From positions 389,785 through 453,784 of the forward strand of contig NW_019091555.1 of NCBI RefSeq assembly GCF_001949145.1: a stretch of DNA of 64,000 nt, given 5' to 3'. Positions 24,401 through 36,157 of this stretch are shown here, in pieces. The stretch's first letter is position 1. Each line of letters opens with the position of its first letter. The stretch is from Acanthaster planci. Taxonomy: Eukaryota > Echinodermata > Asteroidea > Valvatida > Acanthasteridae. The notes beneath the pieces are model-generated. The model had not been told where the DNA came from. It did not search any database and saw only the letters and a program-made list of their open reading frames with translations. The position numbers and the translations under genes are program-made.

Positions 24401-24411
24401 TAGCGACTCCT
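6237..24411 (-). CDS. HS2ST1: Heparan sulfate 2-O-sulfotransferase, six spliced exons, 5' exon missing
   Basis: Spliced gene model, joined on the minus strand as 24411-24191, 12323-12238, 10867-10720, 8581-8484, 7779-7622 and 6457-6237. The enzyme transfers sulfate from PAPS to C2 of iduronic (less often glucuronic) acid in heparan sulfate. Family members are type II Golgi membrane proteins that act as trimers. Visible in order are the PAPS 5'-phosphosulfate loop PKTGSTSF, the catalytic HGH pair in FYHGHLAF, the 3'-phosphate motif IRRPLDRLVSYYYF, two Cys pairs (CVARRGYDC, CGHAQEC), RTGQKSHLRKT, and the C-terminal FLYEKIRPK followed by a stop. All five introns inside the model are GT..AG with matching phases. 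The visible part is about 309 residues against 356 in the human enzyme, so about 45 N-terminal residues with the signal anchor are missing. Family assignment is near certain; exact start unknown. Confidence 0.95.
6458..7621 (-). other. Hs2st intron before the last exon
   Basis: A GT..AG intron of 1.16 kb. A 159-codon open frame at 6744-7223 has no recognised domain and lies wholly inside the intron. The stretch includes a TGATTGGTCACCAACACTTC motif of the type often found in MITEs, but no inverted partner was found. Confidence 0.8.
7622..7779 (-). CDS. HS2ST1: Hs2st exon, C-terminal helical region
   Basis: A 158-bp exon. It completes the Trp codon and then encodes 52 residues, VPGSRWALEQAKFNL to RGAVDLFRT, leaving one base of a Gly codon. 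It matches human VGSRWAMDQAKYNLINEYFLVGVTEEL and onward, including the very conserved LVGVTEELEDF. The acceptor is TTTCTTTGCAG before 7779. The donor reads ACGG then GTTGGT, weaker than the other donors here because +3 to +5 are not purine-A-G. It is accepted because it is the only nearby GT that restores RTGQKSHLRKT with the last exon. Confidence 0.93.
7780..8483 (-). other. Hs2st intron, 704 bp
   Basis: Between the disulfide exon and the following exon. A 116-codon plus-strand frame crosses it without a recognisable motif. No repeat recognised. Confidence 0.85.
8484..8581 (-). CDS. HS2ST1: Hs2st exon with the two disulfide Cys pairs
   Basis: A 98-bp exon encoding 32 codons, TFDQCVARRGYDC to VPFFCGHAQEC, plus the first two bases of a Trp codon. 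Human HS2ST1 has CVAEGGSDC and CGHSSEC in the same place; the Cys spacings (eight and six residues) are identical, so both disulfides should form. LWIQVPFFCGH is almost unchanged from LWLQIPFFCGH. The acceptor is TTCATGCCAG before 8581; the donor is GTGAGT after 8484. The Trp codon is split TG/G across the intron and is completed by the next exon, which supports the pairing of these two exons. Confidence 0.94.
8582..10719 (-). other. Hs2st intron, 2.1 kb
   Basis: Contains a strongly purine-rich plus strand from about 9060 to 9660 (pyrimidine-rich in the transcript) with runs of G and A. No repeat pair or exon is recognised. Confidence 0.8.
10720..10867 (-). CDS. HS2ST1: Hs2st exon with the PAPS 3'-phosphate-binding motif
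   Basis: A 148-bp exon. Its first base completes the split Ser codon, then it encodes 49 residues from FGSSQQPLYINIIRRP to RARQQGHTNKE. It carries IRRPLDRLVSYYYFLRNGDD, the counterpart of human IRDPIERLVSYYYFLRFGDD, whose Arg and Ser contact the 3'-phosphate of PAPS. The Asp after the Arg in human is Arg here, a charge reversal next to the cofactor site, while the Arg and Ser themselves are kept. The acceptor is GATCAACAG before 10867; the donor is AAAGAG then GTCAGT. The basic stretch RPKLKRARQQ probably faces the polysaccharide; that is inference. Confidence 0.95.
10868..12237 (-). other. Hs2st intron, 1.4 kb
   Basis: No exon, repeat pair or other structure recognised. Confidence 0.8.
12238..12323 (-). 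CDS. HS2ST1: Hs2st exon with the catalytic HGH motif
   Basis: An 86-bp exon encoding MKFVSNVTSWTAKKPAFYH and on to GHLAFIDFG, ending two bases into a Ser codon (AG). In human HS2ST1 the corresponding segment is FYHGHVSYLDF; its two histidines (His140 and His142) are required for catalysis and both are present here. NVT keeps the family's second N-glycosylation site. The acceptor is CTCCTCCCAG just before 12323 and the donor is GGAAG then GTAAG after 12238. The exon is too short to stand out as an open frame and was found by reading for the expected motif between neighbouring exons. The intron upstream of it is about 11.9 kb. Confidence 0.93.
15443..15488. repeat. 23-bp tandem duplication
   Basis: TACAATGGATTTTGATAAGA plus GGA is repeated twice without a mismatch, inside the 12-kb Hs2st intron. 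Confidence 0.95.
17508..17580. repeat. Partial copy of a GGGCCAATTTCATAGAGC-type element
   Basis: GGGCCAATTTCATAGAGCCT followed by GTTACCAGCC matches the end and an internal part of the MITE at 48873-49114. The other end is not seen, so this is a fragment or a more diverged relative. Confidence 0.55.
17945..18149. repeat. 114-bp tandem duplication
   Basis: Copy 1 is 17945-18058 and copy 2 is 18059-18149 (partial). Both contain TTAGGGTTTTAATAAGAAAG, AACAAAACCTGTTT and GATTCAGAGCTAAAACAGTG, with only a few mismatches, which suggests a recent duplication in the intron. Confidence 0.93.
18800..19280. repeat. AT-rich dispersed repeat, copy A
   Basis: Begins TAGGGCTGGGCC and runs colinear with 22585-23038: both share TTTTAAATGAGAAAAAT, GTGG(A/C)GGCTTGTTT, CAACAGGG(T/C)AAGAAGTATTG and TTGCAACTGATTT. 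The segment contains repeated GAATATTCGAAT-like motifs near both ends. TAGGGCTGGGC ends are common in non-autonomous hAT elements; that class is inferred. Confidence 0.7.
19419..19673 (-). pseudogene. C-terminal fragment of a LINE reverse transcriptase
   Basis: A minus-strand frame includes RRAQTQLDYDRSFLPVIVNI followed by WSMLPRNVIGHPSEDPLKEG. The pattern (R)-x-(10)-SF-x-P-x-(4)-W-x-x-LP-x-x-(V/I), then a short acidic or basic tail, is the usual end of ORF2 in CR1/Jockey/RTE-type non-LTR elements. No catalytic FADD motif is nearby, so this is a 5'-truncated dead copy, as LINE insertions usually are. Subfamily not resolved. Confidence 0.6.
22585..23038. repeat. AT-rich dispersed repeat, copy B
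   Basis: Colinear with 18800-19280 at roughly 70 percent identity by eye. The right end CAGCCCTAA is the complement of TTAGGGCTG, the same as the left end of copy A, so the full element should have TTAGGGCTG inverted ends. Sequence near each end is rich in GAATATTCGA palindromes. Confidence 0.7.
24191..24411 (-). CDS. HS2ST1: Hs2st exon carrying the PAPS-binding loop (first exon seen)
   Basis: This exon encodes 73 full codons, from ESLERSNS to MSVADQ. An acidic/basic stem linker of about 25 residues precedes the conserved FVVIYNRVPKTGSTSF strand-loop-helix. That loop binds the 5'-phosphosulfate of PAPS; human has A where this protein has G (PKTASTSF). IAYDLC and LHINTT follow, and NTT is the family's conserved N-glycosylation sequon. 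The donor is clear: CAGATCAG then GTGAGT. The acceptor is either CCGAACAG before 24411, which leaves two bases of a split codon, or the next AG, which starts the exon at 24409. The two differ by two bases, so only one fits the unseen upstream exon. The open frame continues about 30 bp upstream to a Met at 24445, but that part reads as an acceptor tract, not as the protein start. Confidence 0.95.
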
Positions 24412-27400
24412 CTGTTCGGACAGAAAATGAGGACAAAAGGATCAAGGGGGAACACCTCAGTGCACTGGTAAGAAAGCTGCGTTGAAAGTGAAACTTATTT
24501 CATTTGTGTGCACTTAAATGTAAATGGTACATCCAACAGGTTGACTGAATCCAAGGTTAACAGAGGAGAAGCCAAGCTCTTCTTACAGGAGGTAGAAGTA
24601 GGACAAGAGTTCCTAGAGAGGGACAATGTCCCCCCCTGTTCCTCCGTGTCCTCCCTCCCCCTCCCGCTATGCCACTGAAAGCATGATGGAGTTTCTGTCA
24701 GTAACTACCATTGCCCAGCTTAGTTATCGGTATATAACTTCATCAATTTCAAGCTTTTGTAATGTCAGTTCAGCTTAGCTCTGACTCCCAAGGCATTTTT
24801 GCTAGGAACCTTGCTCTGAAAATCTCCTCAACACAAGAAAGCAATGGCACACTCTTATGGGACATCAAGTTGCTGAGGTCTCCATGTGCCCTCCTCAATT
24901 CTAAAAATCTTCCACGAGTTTCGGGGGGAATTAGGGTTAATATGCATCCTACATAGTTCACACTTAAAAGTCACCGACTGAACATCTTAGACTCGTGTGC
25001 AACATCTTTTATAGGCGCTGTTTGGTCTACAACACAGCTCTTATGGCATGGAGAGCACTATCAAGGTATACAACAGGCATAAGATGGGTAGACAACTGTG
25101 TTTCAAAGAGAGGAAGTACCGTTAATACAGATATCGAATACTTGAATCACTGGCAGTAGTTATTTTCAGGATTTTCACTTATGATTGCTATGAATGCACA
25201 CGATACAGGTACTCTAAGCCCCGAGGTGGACCGAGAGATGGCGCAATTTTCCTTGCTACAGCGGCTCCTTTGGTCAGAAATGCACTTCGCTGGTTCACAA
25301 ACAACTACGAAGCGCATGCGCTACGGTTGCATCGCTACCAGTAAAATGAGCACTCCTGACCAATACAGCTCTTTTCAACTAATGAGGGGGTGTTTCAGCT
25401 CAAGGTTGATAATGTATGCACACATATAAGGGTCGCTGATGTTGGAAACCTGCCAACCATATGGCGTACAACAGGGAACTTGTAAACAAATAACCTGAAG
25501 ACATTTACAAGGACTCCCCAAAAATCTGGAACCAATTTGAAGTCCATTTGTGGGTGGTCTTTCTTCACCTTCATCTCGTTTGTTTTTTGAAAATTTTGGG
25601 ATCTTAAAAGAAAAAATGGTAAATCAATCAGCAGAGTATCAACAAATTGTTTAAAGAACTCAGAGTGCCGTTTCTATCACAAGTCCAGGTTTGCCTAAGA
25701 GCATGCCTCTTCAGAGCCATCAAACTCAGCAGAATTCCAAACTCTTCAAACTGCATCAACGACAACCACGATGGTGGGGGTCATGTATCAACCCAGCCTC
25801 CTTGTCTGAGAAACATGAGCAGCCCGTCCGACTCCAGAAGGGAGGGGGGTCAGTTGCAGATTCGGAGACGGGGAAAAACGTATTGACCAGATTTTTTTTT
25901 TTCTTCCAGAGAGGGTCTGCAACTGGGTCAGCAAATGACAGGAAACGAAGCACGGTGCACGTTTTCCAATGCTTCTCAGCGAGCACCTGGTTTCCCCCCC
26001 CCCTTCTTCCCCAAGCTCATCGGGCGTGCGAAACCCGAGACGAGACCAGATAGACTGTAGTGGGTAAACGCCCTATGATATGTGAGATTTATGTACGCAG
26101 CCAAGCATAAGGGAGGGGGGGTCCTCCGTGCTGATGTTTTTCATTATGCATGCTGTGATGGGCACTTTTTCGGTCGGCCGTGTGGTATTTTCTCATGCTT
26201 CGGATGTTGCACAAATTGGGCGAGAGCGTGTTTGAGCAGAAACGTGCGAACGGAATGCTAAAATCTAATTATACACAGACGCTCTTATTACCAACAGAAA
26301 TGAGAGAAATCACACACCCAGGTTTGTGTCCTTGAATCAGAAATCAGCTCTGTACTAGAACATGTACCAATGCATGAACCCTACATCAAAGCTAAAAACA
26401 AAGTTAAAATTGAGAAAAAAATACCAAATGTATCAATGGCAAAATACCTTTTCAATTTGTCTACAATTTGTTGATGGTAAATGTAGCCATGGAGAAGTTA
26501 ATGTCTCCATTAAAGAAAGCTGAATTTAATGGAATGTGTATTGCAGTCACATTCAAGTCAGAGATCTATAAGCAAAAGGCAATGCCTTGTTGTGAAGACC
26601 TCAGAATTGGGGGCCATTTGATTTAACGTGAGCAAACCAGAATACAATGAAAGGAGATCCGTCGCTGTGCATAGAAAGCTGGCCGGCTCCTACTCTGCAT
26701 GAAATATTTCATGACACCAGATCAAACAATGTTGCAACTTTGAGAAGCTGAACACACTTCATCAAAGTGAATTTCACCCCAAATACATGTACATCAAATT
26801 CGCTTAGCTGTCACATCTGCCTTTTTTAATGCACAACACATCAACATCTGTAACCTTCTGTTGTCCTCATTCAATCAGGCCAGGTATCCAATGTATACCT
26901 CACAGAAAATACATCTTCCTTGCGTCTGCACAGGCTCACACAGCAAAACAGATCTGGCCTTAAGACATCTCGGTAACCTTTATTTGTCACTCACAAAAAT
27001 TTAGGGATCACGAAGAAGAATGCATATTTGCTTTGGTGAAGACGGTGGTTATCTCTCAAATTTTTATCCCTGAAAATAGAGCACACAGTGGAGCCAGGAA
27101 GGCAACAGCTGTTGTCTCTTGCTTAGGGGTCTCAATTACAAGACGCCAGGGTAATGATACATGTCTGTGTCACAGTGGCTCCAGCAGATGCCCTAATAAT
27201 GGGGCGAAATTACAACCCTGCATCTTCAGACTATTTTTGTCTCCAAGATCTGCTCAAATTTCAGGGTACCAAACCAACCGGAGACAAAACTTACTGCCCG
27301 ATCACTATTGGATTGGCCGATGAAACGCTACTAATATTTGGGAGCATGAAGAAAGTTTTGCTCAGCAGAAATCCGGGTTAGCAATCGCGTGATGTGTATT

Positions 27401-30400
27401 TGGTTTCGATTGTGACATCTAGCACATTGGCACTGTACAGGCAATTTCATACAGAAGCATGTTTCCTACGGATGTAGCCCCTACATGAATACCACCTTTT
27501 TTACTAGCCCTAACCCAGTAGGGCGTATGTAAAATCATATTGAAATCAGACAGAGGATTTGGGACTGTTAGGGCTATTATCTGAATAAATGACAGGATGT
27601 CACTGTCAACACTACTTTGGGCCAGGCAATGCATTTCACTGACTGTTGGCAACTGAGGTGGCTGTCAAGTTCAATCTCTTCAAATATCTATATCTGCCCT
27701 CAGCTGAATCTCTCTCTGCTCCCAAACGGCCGGACACTGCAGGTGGTTGCACAGTGCACTGAAAAACACATGCGCATCTACCAGCATTTATAGGGAAGGC
27801 TTCCGGGCAACAGGAACTGCGTGACTAATGTACAGTACAGTGTAACTGACCCACTGTCACTGCAGAGACAGGTGGTGTACTGGTATCAAGGACCTTGATC
27901 CACCAAGGAACTGTACACAACTGGTTCCAAGTTCACTGACCAGGCCTTAGGCCAGTGGCAGCTCCAAATGGACCCCCATCAGACATACATAGGTCATTTA
28001 CTTTTAACTTCACAGTTAAATCCCTTCTAGGTTGTGTAGTGTACGTGTTTCTCATGCATTACTTTCTAAACTCAACAAGCATACATCTCTGGATAATTTA
28101 CAGATTTGTACAATCATTCCTGCTGTTGAAGTTCTTAGATTACAACAGTGGCAGATCTGCAAGCGACAGGGTTTTCATCTGTCCAGGGTGTGTGTTAGTC
28201 CAGGGTGTGTCTTGGCTTTCAATAACCAAAAGTTGTTTCAATCGTTGCTCACTGTTGTGTGAATTGCAAAGTTTTCTTCAAAGTCATTAATTAAACTATG
28301 ATGCACTTTTATGGTTCATCAATGTCCAAATGCATCATGCATGATATTCCATGAGAGAAACCAAAAAAGAGGCAGCACACAAAGGCTCCGGATGCATCTG
28401 CGATTTCCCTGACCAGTTCCTGATATTTTTTCATTCTCTCCTTCTTCTTTGCTTGAGATGGGTTTTGTGGCCTTAAAAATATCCCAAGGGAGAACCATGT
28501 GGGAGAAAAATGATAACTTCTGGAAAGCAGCATATAGAGACATGCACGTATATATGTAAATGCAGCCTGGTCTGTCACGGAACAGCGGGCATGCTGGGGC
28601 TCTCAATGTTCATGGCCTAGGGGACAGATGAACAAGCCTTGCTGTCACAAGCTTCCAGAGAGTTCTGCCCTCCAAAAAGGCCCGCTGTCACAATAGACCC
28701 AGTCACGAAAAGCAGTCCAGACAGATTAAACAAAAACACAATGAGTCAGCCCTCTATTGTGTTGCTGTTATCCCCGAAGTGGAGTCTTCCCCCTGCGTCA
28801 TCCCAATGATCACTTCGCTTCATTCTCCCTTCCTGTCCGTTCCCACCCCAGCCTTCAAACAGTCCCTCCGAACATCTCAGCCTCTCACAGTGCCTGTCCG
28901 TGTGTGACACCACACTCCAATAGGGCAGATCCCAATTAACACCCGGGTCCCGTTAACAGGGAATGCCTCCCCTCCCCCCTCCCTCTGCAAATTATCTTGG
29001 ACGTACCAGAACATGGAACATGTCTTGCCGAGTTTTGCGTCGCCTCGATCCATGCGAGGACTTGGTCACATTTCATTATCCCCTGTCCTTTGTCGGTGGG
29101 CTTGCCGGCAACTCACTTTTATTGCTCTATTAGTCATTGTGCTGTTCTCCCAACCCTGCCGACATCATTCCCCCCCCCCTTTTCCTCTTGCAGGCATCAT
29201 TGGTGATCACGATCGTGGTCACTTCACGACAGAAAAAAATCCTGGCTGATACTTTGCCTCCGGCTACATCCACCTCGATTCCAAATGAGGGTTTTCAGAA
29301 CACATGTATTGTAGAACTCTTTAGGATTTCTTTATCATCAATGCATTTGGGCGGGCATTCAGAATTCGCGATTCAAGCAATGAGATAACACCGATGAATG
29401 GCATCAACGCATTTACGATATTCTGCTGTTACACATATATCAACCTTACCTCCCTGGGAGTGTGTGAACATTCATGCTACAGTCAGAGGACTTAGGCCTA
29501 TCAAGGCTACGGAGCAAATTCAAAGTTTTCTGAGTGCTTATCACGCACAGCACATTACTCAAAGCTGACTCAGAATAACAACCGTCCTGCTGAAGCAACA
29601 GTTCAGAGACAGTAAGAGGCAATTTGAACAGTTAAAGTGCATATTTTTAACAGAATTCAAAGGAATTTTTTGCAGCATGGAAACTGTTAACTTTCTTCAA
29701 TGAGCAAATCTTGCAGAAAGAAAGTGGGATGGTACAGGTTGTGGGGACGTCTGTGGTCCCCACAACATTGTGGTTCCCCAGAGTAACTACCATTAATCAC
29801 CCCTGTGGTCCTCAGAACTCCTGAACGGGAAAAGGTAACTGCATTCTGAGCATCCAAGGTGTGAGTTACATTGTACAATGAATGTGTGAAACACTTTAAT
29901 GGAAATTGCATCTGTGAGGAGTACATCACACAGATGTATTGGGAAAAAAAGTCTGACCGTGGGTACTGTTTGGAGAAGTTGGCATGAGACTTTGGATGAA
30001 AAACGAAGTCATGTTTCCTGTCTCAGCCTGAAGTCTGTTCGAACGTGTGGGAACATGTACTGTACTATGACCATGAAACAACAGCTGTCTAAATTCAAGC
30101 AAGTTTCAAGCTTGGCGCATCCTCAGCCACCACCAACAACGTCCAGCATGCTTGTCCATGAGACTGACCTGGCCATGCCCCATGCAGACGGTGCATGACG
30201 AGGCTCTGTTTCAATTCGTCCTCAATCTCACACACAGCCCACGCCATACATGTACTCGTTCACTGAGGAGGGGGCAAGGGGCACCGGCAGCCTGGTCAGT
30301 ACACTTTAAAATATATTCAACTGTTATTGTTGCAGTTCCACATTTCAGACACAACTGGGTTCTATATCCTATATACCTTTCAGTATACCTGCACATGGCC

Positions 30401-32900
30401 CCACCTAGGATGTGTGATGTAATGGTGTAAAAAAGAGAGAGAGAATCACAGAGTTGGTTCAGACGAAGGTGCCTGCCAAGGAGGCAGAGACATGTTTCAC
30501 AAAAAGTCTATGGTGGTTTTATAGTGGCAGCTGAGATCCAGGAAAGATTCCAAGCCTGTCAATCCGCAGTACTGATAGACGTACATGTACGTACATGGAG
30601 AGCATGCAGTCTGCTAAGAGCTATCCTAATAATGTCTTATGAGCAACCCTTTGACAAAGGGAACCAGTTTAAGGTCCCTTGTAACAAGCGAAGTTGAGCT
30701 GGATCTTGGCCAGACTGCAAGCAATCGGTGGGGTAGTAATGGGTCAAATAGCCTCCGTTTCTATAAGTATTGAAACATATAACTACTTGCTCCTTAATTT
30801 GGAAAAACAAATGTTATATCTACGGATGCTGAAGTGACCACTGCACAAGGATAGTACGTGCACACATTTTGCCTACGGAGTGCACATTTCTCCAGCACCA
30901 AAACACACTCGCTTGTATTTTCGGCAGGTGTTTTGGAAATGGCAGTGGTGTTTTTCAACAAGCTCTTCACTTGTAAACTCACAGCAGTTAATTGACATTT
31001 CAAGCCCTCGTATGATGAAGGGGGGATTTCACCTGCCTTGTTCAAACAGAACCCTGGCATAGCCTGCGGCCCTATGCTAATTTGAACAGTCGTTGGATTG
31101 CAATGTTTCAGAATGCCTACCAGATTAAGTCGAGCCACATTTGAAATCACAATTACATGCGGAAGCAGACCTGTGAATGTGAGCAGATGGAGCATGCATG
31201 CATATAATTAGGTTAACGATGAATAAATTTATGTCAGCTGTGATATTTTCATGAAAGAAATGAGGGTACACAGAGTTCATCTCAAAAATAATAACTTTCT
31301 TCACCTGCTTATTCATTTATCTAAAGTCTTGCACTTTCTTGGTATTTTTGTTAGAATTTTCACTGAATCCGCAAAAACCCACCGCCACGCAGACACTCAT
31401 CGGCACATCCTTTATCCAAGGGTAAATACTACTAAACACTATCCTACTCAATCCTCCAAGATGCTCCAAGCACTTTGTCCGGTGGATTTGGGCACACTTA
31501 GGGAGGTTAGAGTTGACATCATGCATGCAGTTACCTGCACTATTAAGACTGCTGGTTACTGCTAGAACCACAGAGCAGGCAGGCCAAATACCGACTGACC
31601 AACCAGATTATTGACTGAAAACCCGAGAAGCAAGGAAAGTCTCTTCATACAGTCAGAAATCTTAAATATTTAAATCAACAAGCCAACTTGAAGCTACGTG
31701 CAGCTACGGTATATAGCCAACAACAAGTAGTATTCACAGTTGGTGGAACTTACATGTACACCCCTCTTCCCCCCCCCCACCAGCCAACCAAATGACCTCA
31801 AGGCAGACTAACAAATCAGTTTGCCGAACTGACATCCAAATAAGATTCTTAAAAAGCCCTACCGGTGTCTGGTGGTTGAACCAATCAACGCATCGCGCAT
31901 TTCCAAAATAATCAGACCACAAACACATCCTTCTACGGTTCTCCCCTTCAACCCCCAATCTTCCTTTTCGGGTCAAACCTAATTTTTACCTGTCCTGAAA
32001 ATCACAATCAAAGCCTGAAGTCAAACCTTCTGAAATGGGACAAACAGCCCATTGTATATTTAGCGTCAGCAAAATACCCCAATCTCAGCAAAGGCAGGCC
32101 GGCAATGCCACACCTCCCTCTCCCAACCCCCATCATCCTAACACTTCGCGGGATTGTTACGGTACCTTCCAGCAAATCCACCCGGCACCCTGTTTTTGTA
32201 CCATTCTCCTGTTGAATATTTCCCCCCTTGGCAGGTATTAACCTCTGGGTCAGCTGGCTTTGCACGCTTACACAAGACACTGCAAGGCTTTCTTAAGAAA
32301 GGTAGGCATGAGGAGCCCCAGGATCGGAGCAGGCAGATTTGAGTTTTTCTCCCAACTCTGATCCTGAAATGCATTATCAGCTGACCACAACTGTCCAGGG
32401 GGAATCTAAAGGTGATTGCACGGGGGTGGGGAAGGGATTTTTTTATCATTTTCTTGATTACAAATACATTGCTGGATGCTTTTCAGAAAAAAAAATTCCA
32501 TCTGCCTCTGCAAGGGAAAAAATTGATGAATTTCCAGAACTAACAAAACTGAATTTTTTCTTGATGTTCATTTCCTTTTTGTGTTTTCTCTTTTGAAAAT
32601 TCATGTTGAAGGAGGGAGATTTTCAGAAAAAATGGAAGGGGGGGTGAGGGCAGATGCACAGGTGTTGGTTAATTAAAATATTCTGATTATCCACAGATAT
32701 CCTTTGAACCAAGATCTTTGAAACAAATTTCCAGCTGGTGTCAGCCAAAGAACAGAGAACTTCTACCAAGGCAATCCTTTAAATCTAATGCTAACCCCTG
32801 AAAAACACAGGAACATTTATTTTAATGATGGGTTTCACCCTACCACCAATCATAACATTATATACTCGGTGTTTGTCTAAGAGCTTGTTAAAATATTCAC

Positions 32901-32963
32901 AAGCTTACTTGGGTAGGACTCGAACCCACAACCATCTGTTTACTAAGTTAGTTCAGATGTAAA
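32901..32963 (-). repeat. tRNA-Thr-like sequence (SINE head or tRNA pseudogene)
   Basis: On the minus strand CTTAGTAAACAGATGGTTGT leads into GGGTTCGAGTCCTACCC. TTAGTAAACAG is the anticodon arm of tRNA-Thr(AGT) and GGTTCGAGTCC is a good pol III B box. The 5' half is degraded, so it is not a functional tRNA. It closely resembles 61886-61958. Confidence 0.6.
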
Positions 32964-35099
32964 CAGTGTTATTAATATGTTATGGCAAACCGCCTATTGA
33001 AATTAACATCTCCCTGATGTAACATCTTAAAATAGAGCATCTATTTTGTACTGTATTTGGACAGATTTTAAGTCTGGCATTCAAACTCTGTGAGGTTCTC
33101 AACAGAAAGATGCTCTAACTTGTGGTCATTCCACCAAAAGAAATCACGCAGAGTTGCAAGGAAAAATGCATGACTTGAAGTTGGGTAATTTCCCCCAGGA
33201 CTGCCAAGCTTCTTGCGTGGAGTTTCATTTCCTCCGTTTGATCCCTCCTGAAAAAATATTTCCAGATTTCTGCGTGAGACTTTCAGATAGTGAGAAAAAC
33301 ACATAAAATGAATCCTTTATTCATGGAAGCATGTTACTTTGCAAAACAGATTGACCGGTAAAGTCAATCTTGAATAACAAGGTGGCCTATTTTTGCTTTC
33401 TGCAGGCATGTCGCACACATTGCAATGGTTATCGTGCTCTAGACCAATCCCAAAGTTGGCAATTTACTTAGAAACAAAAATATTCTGGGAAAAAATTGCA
33501 GGTTCTAATTTATGTTTCCAAGGTGAAGAGGTCCTACATGTAAGAATAGGTCAAGTTTTCTACTAAAAATCAGGGAGAAATTGGTAGTTTGTTGAACAGT
33601 TTTTGGATTCATCCTTTGTTACAGCATTGTAATTTCCCGTGTGTAATCTAATCTCCTTCTTGAGTTCACAAAAATCCTCCAATGGGTTTCCCCACAAGCC
33701 GCCTTCTTAACCTCAAAGGCCACATTTCAGGCCAAGATGTGCGCACTGCTGGAACAAGAAGATTTCACAGGAGCCAGAGGAGGGAACACCCCCTCCCCAA
33801 ATGATGAGGGACAGGGGAGTGAAAAGATGCCAGGGGAAGGATACTGTATGCTGCCTGGGGCGGCAGTTAGCATCATGTTGGGAGGGGGTTCAAAAACTGA
33901 TGACCCTATTGATTGCTGGATTTCAGTTCTAAGCTCCTGGCCCAAGGCTTGCTGGAAGTACTGGGTGGGCTAAAGTGTGCTTTGATTCCCCCCCCCAGCC
34001 CTGCTCCCAGCTTTTCACTCAGAGCTACACGTACATGTAGCTCCCAGGATCTTTCACCCAAAACCTACAGCTGGTTTTGCCGTCCCGACGGAACGTAAAC
34101 ACGCCAGCCGCAGGCTGACAACCGAGCTATTTTTGTTTCCACTTTTCGGTTTGTTTTCAGGTCCTGCAGACAAGGTGCTTGTATTATTTGTTTTTACATG
34201 TAGCTCAAAGTCATGACACACCGACATGTAGTATTTCCTTTTTTTTTTATTAAAGAGTGCAACAGGTTTACCTGAACTTTTAGAAAAGCCTGATTTAACC
34301 TTGGTATTGGTTGTTGTGTAGGCGTACATGTACAGGCCAAGCTGTCTAAGTCTTGGCTATTAATATTACAAATACCTGTGTATCTCGAGTAACAATGTAC
34401 AATGTACATGATATAGTCTTCAAGCACTGCGGACATTCACTCAGCTGCAGCCGTGTCTCCATTACGACAATAATCAGTTGAAAATCAATAATGAAAGTAC
34501 TGAAAATATGACCTTAAAGATTCATTCCAGCGTGGGCTCCAACCAGCCGACATCAAAATTTGGTCATTGGTACCAGTACATGAACAGCACACTGGCGTTG
34601 GTTCCCTGCTAATAACCCAGATGCACTGTGTTACCTCAGACTGGTTATCAGACTACAAGTAACAGACTCTTTGCAAAGCAATTAAATCCATGGTGTGTTT
34701 TTTTGAAGGGGCCTCTCAGACAACCTACATGTACCAATAATGAAATGCTTAAGCGAGCCAAGACAGAAAGTCTGGCCCATACTGAAATAGATCAGGCTGC
34801 ATCCAAAGTAGCAGAATTTTTGTGGCAAAGAGCCAAAAATCATGACATTTTGCAAGTCCTCCAAATCCCTACTTCCTGACCCCTAGGACCCCCTACATTC
34901 TCTGAAAGGTCATTCTCCATAAAGTACAGTCTGACTTCTTAAGTGGCCCTTGGGATTTGTCTCTGCATCCAGGCTGGCCACTGTGGCTTACGTCTAATTT
35001 CATAGGTGTTGATAAGTTTTGGGGGTGTTCATTTTCAACTAGGCAATGCCTGATCCAACCCAACAAAATTAATCACTAGTCACTTCAGCCACTTTTAAG

Positions 35100-35290
35100 T
35101 GATAGGCCTTTTCTAAAAATCTTGCACAATGTACATGTATATCTAGAGGAAGCTTCAAACCTCTTCACCCATGTAACTTTGTGAGGGTTATTTTCATCAG
35201 GATGCCACACTGAGTGATAAATCAAAACAAGAAGGGGTCACTTTTTCTGGAGCAAACTTTCTACTTTCTAGAGCACGCTATACACCTGCG
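35100..35290. repeat. Diverged copy of the 36754-37007 element
   Basis: TTTCATCAGGATGCCACACT and GAGTGATAAATCAAAACAA match TTTCATCAGGATGCCAAACT and GAGTGATACATCAACACAA at 36881-36920. ATCTTGCACAATGT also matches TTTTGCACAGTGT there. The inverted ends are not recognisable, so the limits are approximate. Confidence 0.6.
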
Positions 35291-36157
35291 AGGTTTTTCT
35301 TGTTCATTAGTGCATATGTACACGCACTGCTCATGCCCAGTTTCCTTTTAAGATATCCAGTGGCCATAAGTACAGCAGTGGACGTGATTCTAAATCTTAA
35401 AGAGTTCAAATGCAAGTCATGTTTGCACACCGGAATAAAATGCAATCCACTGGCTCGGAAGGGCCGTCAATACTTTGAAAATGTTTGATTTCTACTCGTG
35501 AGCAAACAGCACGGCCTGGGTCTCCGCTTGCCCAAGTCACTACGTGTTCTCTTCCTGTACGTGTGTGTGTGTACATGGAGCTAACTTGATCAGAACCAAA
35601 TGCGGCTGGTGGTTCATTTGGGACATAAATGTACTCCGTACATGTGTCTTGCATCAGTGCATTGATTTTAAAGTGTGAAAATCAAACACAGAGTTGGCAG
35701 AATTCAGGAAACCTCCTCAGACTTAGTTACTGCTTCCTGGCTCACATGTACATGTATACACGTATATCTGCTGCAATATCTGTAGTCTTGGCTAAAGACG
35801 CTATGCCCTGATATTTGTTACCTGTGCAAAGAGCCACACAAGCACAAAAAGATACCTTGCTCAAACCAAATCAATACAAATCTGAAGGAACTGATACCCA
35901 GTGGTGAAACATGAACCTTTGTAGGATCAACTGTGTTGTGAAATCATTTAAAATTAACATGTGCAATAAAATAAGAAAGGGAGGGACGGAAATCGACCAA
36001 AATAAGAACAGCGAAATAACAAAACAGGAAGGTTGTGGAACTAAGACTACAGCGCTTGGTACTGGTTAAAAGCCATGCCAACCTTGCTGAACTGGTTATG
36101 AACAGTTGGTCTACTCAAACTGCACCTGTGATTGCAGGCAGTCAATGACAATTTGTC

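Larger units (their letters stand above)
24412..36157. other. Upstream or first-intron DNA, no gene seen
   Basis: No exon with a recognised motif on either strand. Contains the tRNA-Thr-like relic at 32901 and the repeat at 35100. 25180-25360 and 28740-29250 are unique-looking and relatively rich in CpG and C respectively; function unknown. Confidence 0.6.

Noticed and set aside
24409-24412. Alternative acceptor AG pair at the PAPS-loop exon as regulated splicing
   Set aside because: The two AGs are two bases apart, so using both would shift the frame; only one can be real for the protein.
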